A DNA stretch of 64,000 nucleotides from Loktanella fryxellensis (GTDB lineage Bacteria; Pseudomonadota; Alphaproteobacteria; Rhodobacterales; Rhodobacteraceae): assembly GCF_900110065.1 (NCBI RefSeq), contig NZ_FOCI01000007.1, forward strand, positions 62,001-126,000, read 5' to 3'. Both the position numbers and the translations under genes were made by a program. This document shows positions 59,347-64,000 of the stretch, piece after piece (position 1 is the stretch's first letter; each line of letters starts with the position of its first letter). The notes below the pieces were generated by a model, which searched no databases, was not told where the DNA came from, and saw nothing but the letters and a program-made list of their open reading frames with translations.

Positions 59347-59379
59347 TTGACGCACGTAAAATGTTTCTGGGAGGAAACC

Positions 59380-60696
59380 ATGATTTTGAAGAGCGCCCTT
59401 TGGGGCTCTGCGGCAGGTGTGTGCCTGGCTGCAGGCCTGGCCACCATCGCCACCGCCGAGGAAATCACCATCGCCACCGTGAACAACGGCGACATGGTCC
59501 GCATGCAGGCCCTGTCCCCCGCGTGGGAAGAGCAGACCGGCAACACCATCAACTGGGTCGTGCTGGAGGAGAACGTGCTGCGTCAGAACGTGACCACCGA
59601 CATCTCGACCGGTGGCGGCCAGTATGACGTCATGACGATCGGCACGTACGAGGCACCGATCTGGGGCGCGAACGACTGGCTGGTGTCGCTGAACGATGGT
59701 ATGGCCGACGACTGGAACGCCGACGACCTGCTGCCTGCGATCCGTGGCGGCCTGACCGTCGATGGCACACTGGTCGCAGCGCCGTTCTATGGCGAATCCT
59801 CGATGGTCATGTACCGCCGCGACCTGATGGAAGCTGCCGGTCTGGAAATGCCGGAGGCACCCACCTGGCAGTTCATCCGTGAAGCCGCCGCCGCGATGAC
59901 CGACCGCGACGCCGACATCAACGGCATCTGCGCACGCGGCAAGGCCGGCTGGGGCGAGAACATGGCCTTCCTGACCGCCATGTCGAACTCCTTCGGCGCA
60001 CGCTGGTTCGACATGGACTGGACCGCGCAGTTCGACAGCCCCGAGTGGGCCGAGACGCTGACCTTCTACCTCGAGATGATGGCCGAATCCGGTCCCGCCG
60101 GTGCCGCCAACAACGGCTTCAACGAAAACCTGACGCTGTTCCAGCAGGGCAAGTGCGGCATGTGGATCGATGCCACGGTCGCCGCATCCTTCGTCACCAA
60201 CCCCGAGGACAGCACCGTGGCCGATCAGGTCGGCTTCGCACTGGCCCCCGATACGGGTCTGGGCAAGCGCGGCAACTGGCTGTGGGCCTGGTCGCTGGCG
60301 ATCCCCGCGTCGTCCGACAAGCAGGAGATCGCCAAGGACTTCATCAGCTGGGCCACCGGACCGGGCTACACCACGCTCGTCGCCGAGAACGAAGGCTGGG
60401 CCAACGTCCCGCCGGGCACGCGTCAGTCGCTCTATGACAACGCCGAGTATCTGGCCGCCGCGCCCTTTGCGCAGATGACGCTGGACAGCATCAATTCTGC
60501 CGATCCGACCGCACCTTCGGTGCAAGAGGTGCCCTATACCGGCGTCCAGTTCGTCGCGATCCCGGAATTTGCGGGCATCGCCACGCAGGTGGGTCAGCAG
60601 TTCAGCGACGCGCTGGCCGGCAACATGACAGCCGAGGAGGCGCTCGCCGCCGCCCAGACTCTGACGACCGAAGAGATGGAAGCCGCAGGCTACTGA
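59380..60696 (+). CDS. smoE: Polyol ABC transporter substrate-binding protein (SmoE-like)
   Basis: 438-residue periplasmic protein with a signal peptide (MILKSALWGSAAGVCLAAGL, cleaved near Ala-Thr-Ala at 25-26) and an extracellular solute-binding family 1 fold: YDVMTIGTYEAPIWGANDWL, YRRDLMEAAGLEMP, FQQGKCGMWIDATVAASFV (here GKCGMWIDATVAAS). This pattern matches the sorbitol/mannitol-binding SmoE of Rhodobacter. GGGAGG lies before the ATG at 59380; the open frame further up is unsupported. A strong hairpin follows the stop. Confidence 0.92.
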   Translation: MILKSALWGSAAGVCLAAGLATIATAEEITIATVNNGDMVRMQALSPAWEEQTGNTINWVVLEENVLRQNVTTDISTGGGQYDVMTIGTYEAPIWGANDWLVSLNDGMADDWNADDLLPAIRGGLTVDGTLVAAPFYGESSMVMYRRDLMEAAGLEMPEAPTWQFIREAAAAMTDRDADINGICARGKAGWGENMAFLTAMSNSFGARWFDMDWTAQFDSPEWAETLTFYLEMMAESGPAGAANNGFNENLTLFQQGKCGMWIDATVAASFVTNPEDSTVADQVGFALAPDTGLGKRGNWLWAWSLAIPASSDKQEIAKDFISWATGPGYTTLVAENEGWANVPPGTRQSLYDNAEYLAAAPFAQMTLDSINSADPTAPSVQEVPYTGVQFVAIPEFAGIATQVGQQFSDALAGNMTAEEALAAAQTLTTEEMEAAGY

Positions 60697-60705
60697 TTCC
60701 CTCTC

Positions 60706-60738
60706 TTGCACCAGCCGGGCGGTTCCCGGCTGGTGCAA
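60706..60738 (+). other. Intraoperon hairpin between smoE and smoF
   Basis: 14-bp perfect stem TTGCACCAGCCGGG / CCCGGCTGGTGCAA with a 5-base loop and no T run. It is likely to protect smoE mRNA 3' ends so that the binding protein is made in excess over the permeases, as in other sugar ABC operons. Confidence 0.7.
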
Positions 60739-60811
60739 CCTCCGCATGGGCCTGTTCCGTGCAGCACGCCCCCCGCATCGCAGGCGCACCCCCTGCCGAC
60801 AGGAGCCGGTC

Positions 60812-61678
60812 ATGGCCACGCAACATTCCCGCACGTCCGCCCGCATCATGGTCGCCCCAGCCGTCTTTGTGCTGCTGGTCTGGATGCTGGTGCCGCTGTG
60901 CATGACGCTCTATTTTTCCTTCGCCGATTACCGCCCGCTGCGGGCGACGTTCGACGCGTGGATCGGGTTCGACAACTACGTGTCGTTCCTGACATCCGAC
61001 TCCTTCCTCAGTTCCGTCGGCGTCACGCTGCAGATGGTCGCCGGCATCCTGTGCATCACCATCGGCGGCGGTGTGGTGCTGGCGCTTCTTCTGGATCAGC
61101 CGATGTTCGGGCAGGGGATCGTCCGCATCCTCGTGATCGCACCCTTCTTCGTCATGCCCACCGTATCGGCGCTGGTGTGGAAGAACATGTTCTTCAACGT
61201 GGACAACGGGTTGTTCAGCTATCTCTGGCGGTTCTTCGGCGCACAGCCCTATGACTTCCTGTCACAGGCCCCGCTGTTCTCCATCATCGTGATCGTCGCG
61301 TGGCAGTGGCTGCCGTTCGCCACGCTGATCCTGCTGACCGCCGTGCAATCGCTCAGCTCCGAACAGCTGGAGGCGGCCGAGATGGACGGCGCGCCGCCCC
61401 TGTCGCGGTTCTGGCACATCATCCTGCCGCACCTGTCCCGCGCGATCACCGTGGTGATTCTGATCCAGACGATTTTCCTGCTGTCGATCTTTGCGGAAAT
61501 CTTCGTGACGACCAACGGCGCCTTCGGCACCCGGACGCTGACCTATCTCGTCTATCAGCGCGTACTTGAAAGCCAGAACATCGGTCTGGGGTCCGCGGGC
61601 GGCATCGTCGCCGTCATCCTCGCCAACGTCGTTGCCATCTTCCTGATGCGCATCGTCGGCAAAAACCTCGACAACTGA
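60812..61678 (+). CDS. smoF: Polyol ABC transporter permease (SmoF-like)
   Basis: 288-residue inner-membrane permease with six transmembrane helices. The cytoplasmic EAA loop is LEAAEMDGAPPLSRFWHIILPHL (here EAAEMDGAPPLSRFWHIILP), which docks on the ATPase. It has the MalF-type pattern of a long second periplasmic loop. AGGAG precedes the ATG at 60812. It is the second gene of smoE-F-G-K-S and pairs with the following permease. Confidence 0.93.
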   Translation: MATQHSRTSARIMVAPAVFVLLVWMLVPLCMTLYFSFADYRPLRATFDAWIGFDNYVSFLTSDSFLSSVGVTLQMVAGILCITIGGGVVLALLLDQPMFGQGIVRILVIAPFFVMPTVSALVWKNMFFNVDNGLFSYLWRFFGAQPYDFLSQAPLFSIIVIVAWQWLPFATLILLTAVQSLSSEQLEAAEMDGAPPLSRFWHIILPHLSRAITVVILIQTIFLLSIFAEIFVTTNGAFGTRTLTYLVYQRVLESQNIGLGSAGGIVAVILANVVAIFLMRIVGKNLDN

Positions 61679-61691
61679 AGGAACGCTCCTC

Positions 61692-62522
61692 ATGGCCCGC
61701 GCGATCAGCACGCCCAAGAAGATCATGTGGACGGCCCTCGCCTGGGGCGTCGGACTGCTGATCTTCTTTCCGATCCTCTGGACGTTCCTCACCAGTTTCA
61801 AGACCGAGGCCACGGCGATCTCGGACCCGCCGGTGTGGTTCCTGTTCGACTGGACGACCGAGAACTACTCCGACGTTCTGGCCCGGTCGAACTACCCGCT
61901 GGCGCTGATGAACTCGATCATCATCGCCGTGGGCTCGACCTTGCTGGGCATCGTCATCGCGGTGCCTGCCGCATGGGCCATGGCCTTTGTCCCCGGCAAA
62001 CGGACCAAGGACGTGCTGATGTGGATGCTGTCCACCAAGATGTTGCCAGCGGTCGGTGTCCTCTATCCGCTGGTGCTGATCGCGAAATATCTGAACGTCT
62101 ACGACAGCCGCATCATGCTGATCGTCGTGCTGATGCTGATCAACCTGCCGATCATCGTCTGGATGCTCTACACCTACTTCCGCGAAATCCCCGGAGAGAT
62201 CCTGGAGGCCGCGCGGATGGACGGCGCCAGCTTGGGCAAGGAGATCATCTATGTCCTGACGCCGATGGCGCTGCCGGGCATCGCATCGACCATCCTGCTG
62301 AACATCATCCTCGCGTGGAACGAGGCGTTCTGGACGATCCTGCTGACCACCGTGGACGCCGCACCGCTGACCAAGTTCATCGCCAGCTTTTCCGCACCCG
62401 AAGGGCTGTTCTACGCCAAACTCTCGGCCGCCTCGATCATGGCCATCGCGCCGATCATCGTGATGGGCTGGTTCAGCCAGAAACAACTCGTCCGGGGCCT
62501 GACCTTCGGCGCCGTGAAATAA
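61692..62522 (+). CDS. smoG: Polyol ABC transporter permease (SmoG-like)
   Basis: 276-residue MalG-type permease with six helices and the EAA loop [27 protein letters not shown] (here [14 protein letters not shown]). The C-terminal [13 protein letters not shown] is the typical end of MalG-like subunits. It begins 13 bases after smoF and lies 13 bases before the ATPase gene, within the same operon. Confidence 0.93.
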   Translation: MARAISTPKKIMWTALAWGVGLLIFFPILWTFLTSFKTEATAISDPPVWFLFDWTTENYSDVLARSNYPLALMNSIIIAVGSTLLGIVIAVPAAWAMAFVPGKRTKDVLMWMLSTKMLPAVGVLYPLVLIAKYLNVYDSRIMLIVVLMLINLPIIVWMLYTYFREIPGEILEAARMDGASLGKEIIYVLTPMALPGIASTILLNIILAWNEAFWTILLTTVDAAPLTKFIASFSAPEGLFYAKLSAASIMAIAPIIVMGWFSQKQLVRGLTFGAVK

Positions 62523-62535
62523 GGAAGGAACACCC

Positions 62536-63540
62536 ATGGGACGCATCACACTCGACCGCGTGCAGAAGAAATTCGGAGATGTGGAGGTTATTCCGCCGCT
62601 GGACCTGATCATCGAGGACGGCGAGTTCGTCGTCTTCGTCGGCCCCTCGGGCTGCGGGAAATCCACCCTGCTGCGCCTGATCGCAGGCCTGGAGGATGTC
62701 TCCGGCGGAGAGATCCGCATCGACGGACGCCCCGCCACGGATCTGCCGCCCGCCAAGCGCGGGCTGGCGATGGTGTTCCAGTCCTACGCCCTCTATCCGC
62801 ACATGAGCGTGCGCAAGAACATCGCGTTCCCGCTGAAGATGGCGGGCATGGCGCAGGACGAACAGGACCGCCGCATCGCCAAGGCGGCGACGGCGCTGAA
62901 CCTGACCGACTACCTCGATCGCCGCCCCGGCCAGTTGTCCGGCGGTCAGCGCCAGCGGGTCGCCATCGGGCGGGCCATCGTGCGCGAACCCGCTGCCTTT
63001 CTGTTCGACGAACCACTGTCCAACCTCGACGCCGCGCTGCGCGTCGGGATGCGGATGGAGATTTCGGAACTGCACAAGACGCTGGCGACCACGATGATCT
63101 ACGTCACCCACGATCAGGTAGAGGCGATGACCATGGCCGACAAGATCGTGGTGCTGCGGGCGGGTCACGTCGAACAGGTCGGCTCGCCGCTGGAGCTTTA
63201 CAAGACACCGCGCAACACCTTCGTCGCGGGGTTCATCGGGTCGCCGAAGATGAACCTGCTGACGGGCGCCGCTGCCGCCGCACACGGGGCGGCGACCATC
63301 GGCATCCGACCGGAGCATCTGGACGTGGTGGACAGCGGTGGCACCTTTACGGGTCGCGTCGGTGTGGCGGAACATCTGGGGTCGGATACGTTCTTTCACG
63401 TCCATGTCCCCGAGATGGCAGAGCCGATGACGGTCCGCGCCGGTGGCGAAGTCGGTCTGACCCACGGCGACACCATCCACCTGACGCCGCGCGCGGCGCA
63501 TATCCACCGTTTCGACGCACAGGGACTTCGCATCGCATGA
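62536..63540 (+). CDS. smoK: Polyol ABC transporter ATP-binding protein (SmoK/UgpC-like)
   Basis: 334-residue ATPase of the MalK/UgpC class. Walker A is [16 protein letters not shown], the signature is [16 protein letters not shown], Walker B is [13 protein letters not shown], and the switch His is in [17 protein letters not shown]-terminal regulatory TOBE domain follows (about 235-334, [10 protein letters not shown]). The stop overlaps the start of the dehydrogenase gene (ATGA). It energises uptake by SmoE-F-G. Confidence 0.95.
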   Translation: MGRITLDRVQKKFGDVEVIPPLDLIIEDGEFVVFVGPSGCGKSTLLRLIAGLEDVSGGEIRIDGRPATDLPPAKRGLAMVFQSYALYPHMSVRKNIAFPLKMAGMAQDEQDRRIAKAATALNLTDYLDRRPGQLSGGQRQRVAIGRAIVREPAAFLFDEPLSNLDAALRVGMRMEISELHKTLATTMIYVTHDQVEAMTMADKIVVLRAGHVEQVGSPLELYKTPRNTFVAGFIGSPKMNLLTGAAAAAHGAATIGIRPEHLDVVDSGGTFTGRVGVAEHLGSDTFFHVHVPEMAEPMTVRAGGEVGLTHGDTIHLTPRAAHIHRFDAQGLRIA

Positions 63541-64000
63541 CACGCCTGACCGACAAATCCGCCCTGATCACCGGGTCCGCCCGTGGCATCGGACGGGGTT
63601 TCGCCGAACGCTACATCGCCGAAGGGGCGATGGTTGCCATTGCCGACTTGAATATGCATGCGGCACGGGCGGCGGCGGCAGATCTGGGACCGCAGGCCTA
63701 TGCGGTGCAGATGGACGTGACCGATCAGGCCAGCATCGACGCCGCCATCGCGGCGGTGGTGGCACGCGCTGGCAAGCTTGACATCCTGATCAACAACGCG
63801 GCGCTGTTCGACGCGGCCGAAACCGTGGACATCACGCGGGCGAGCTATGACAGGCTCTATGCCGTGAACGTCGCCGGCACCCTGTTCACGATGCAGGCGG
63901 CGGCAAAGCAGATGATCGCGCAGGGCCACGGCGGCAAGATCATCAACATGGCCTCTCAAGCCGGGCGGCGGGGCGAAAGCCTCGTGCTTGTGTATTGTTC
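63537..64000 (+). CDS. smoS: Polyol (sorbitol) dehydrogenase, SDR family, SmoS-like, cut by window end
   Basis: The first 154 codons of a short-chain dehydrogenase. The NAD motif is [18 protein letters not shown], the adenine-binding Asp is in [17 protein letters not shown] is the structural motif, and the catalytic Ser lies in [13 protein letters not shown]. In the same position of the Rhodobacter smo operon is sorbitol dehydrogenase SmoS, which oxidises sorbitol to fructose and galactitol to tagatose. The start overlaps the smoK stop. The catalytic Tyr/Lys and the C-terminus lie at or past the window edge. Confidence 0.88.
   Translation, partial: MTRLTDKSALITGSARGIGRGFAERYIAEGAMVAIADLNMHAARAAAADLGPQAYAVQMDVTDQASIDAAIAAVVARAGKLDILINNAALFDAAETVDITRASYDRLYAVNVAGTLFTMQAAAKQMIAQGHGGKIINMASQAGRRGESLVLVYC

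Noticed and set aside
1-64000. tRNA, rRNA, CRISPR arrays and complete insertion sequences
   Set aside because: I looked for CCA-ended cloverleaf patterns, regularly spaced repeats and transposase motifs and saw none. A covariance-model search would be needed to exclude small RNAs.

Overview
The window is high-GC, gene-dense DNA that looks like the chromosome of a marine alphaproteobacterium of the Rhodobacteraceae, close to Loktanella/Yoonia in gene content. The pointers are a crtI-crtB-tspO carotenoid block behind a PpsR/CrtJ-type site, an F0 operon with separate b and b' subunits, glcDEF, the MoxR/DUF58/DUF4159 membrane cluster, an ALDH16-type double aldehyde dehydrogenase beside deoC, and a smo-like polyol ABC operon. 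I found no rRNA, tRNA, CRISPR array, phage or intact insertion sequence. No gap between genes exceeds about 300 bases.

Layout. 1-3238: crtI, crtB, tspO. 3282-6541: adenine deaminase and AMP nucleosidase, overlapping by ATGA. 6675-8429: HU, an EamA exporter, a 24-residue membrane peptide and an ArsR repressor. 8639-11356: ATP synthase F0 (atpI, B, E, b', b). 11517-13879: OmpA-like lipoprotein, Ogt/Ada-type methyltransferase, endonuclease III. 13876-17493: a surface-glycan region (unknown protein plus sulfotransferase, diverging from a GT14-like glycosyltransferase) and a HIT protein. 17556-24255: ABC ATPase, zinc-finger protein, TIGR02117-like protein, polA, PPOX stress protein, Hsp20 and a trypsin-like protease. 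24298-28309: glcDEF. 28394-36724: DUF599 protein, the MoxR cluster and a DUF1285 protein. 36721-47970: histidine kinase, gabD, hydrolase, P1 peptidase, L,D-transpeptidase, DUF1523 protein, ALDH16, deoC and an AraC regulator. 48056-51365: GH13 glucosidase, rhodanese, galE. 51521-54520: a four-gene envelope/desiccation-type stress cluster and a Crp/Fnr regulator. 54754-58110: BKACE enzyme, LysR, ring-cleaving dioxygenase and its hydrolase. 58197-64000: LacI regulator and the smoEFGK-S polyol operon, cut by the window end.

The most interesting signals lie between and across genes. Four stress-type genes are preceded by GGAAC-N16/17-xGTT motifs resembling EcfG (general stress response) promoters. 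hsp20 has a close match to a sigma-32 promoter. deoC carries a near-perfect RutR-type palindrome. The LacI, LysR and ArsR genes each have a clear dyad operator next to them. A dispersed intergenic repeat family (a CCAGAAGAA arm and a 28-bp GGTCC-TC-GGACC arm) occurs several times and has been captured as the C-terminal tail of GlcD. Four convergent gene pairs end in the same shared CTAG tetranucleotide. A stress-cluster protein carries a perfect 11-residue LEA-like tandem repeat.
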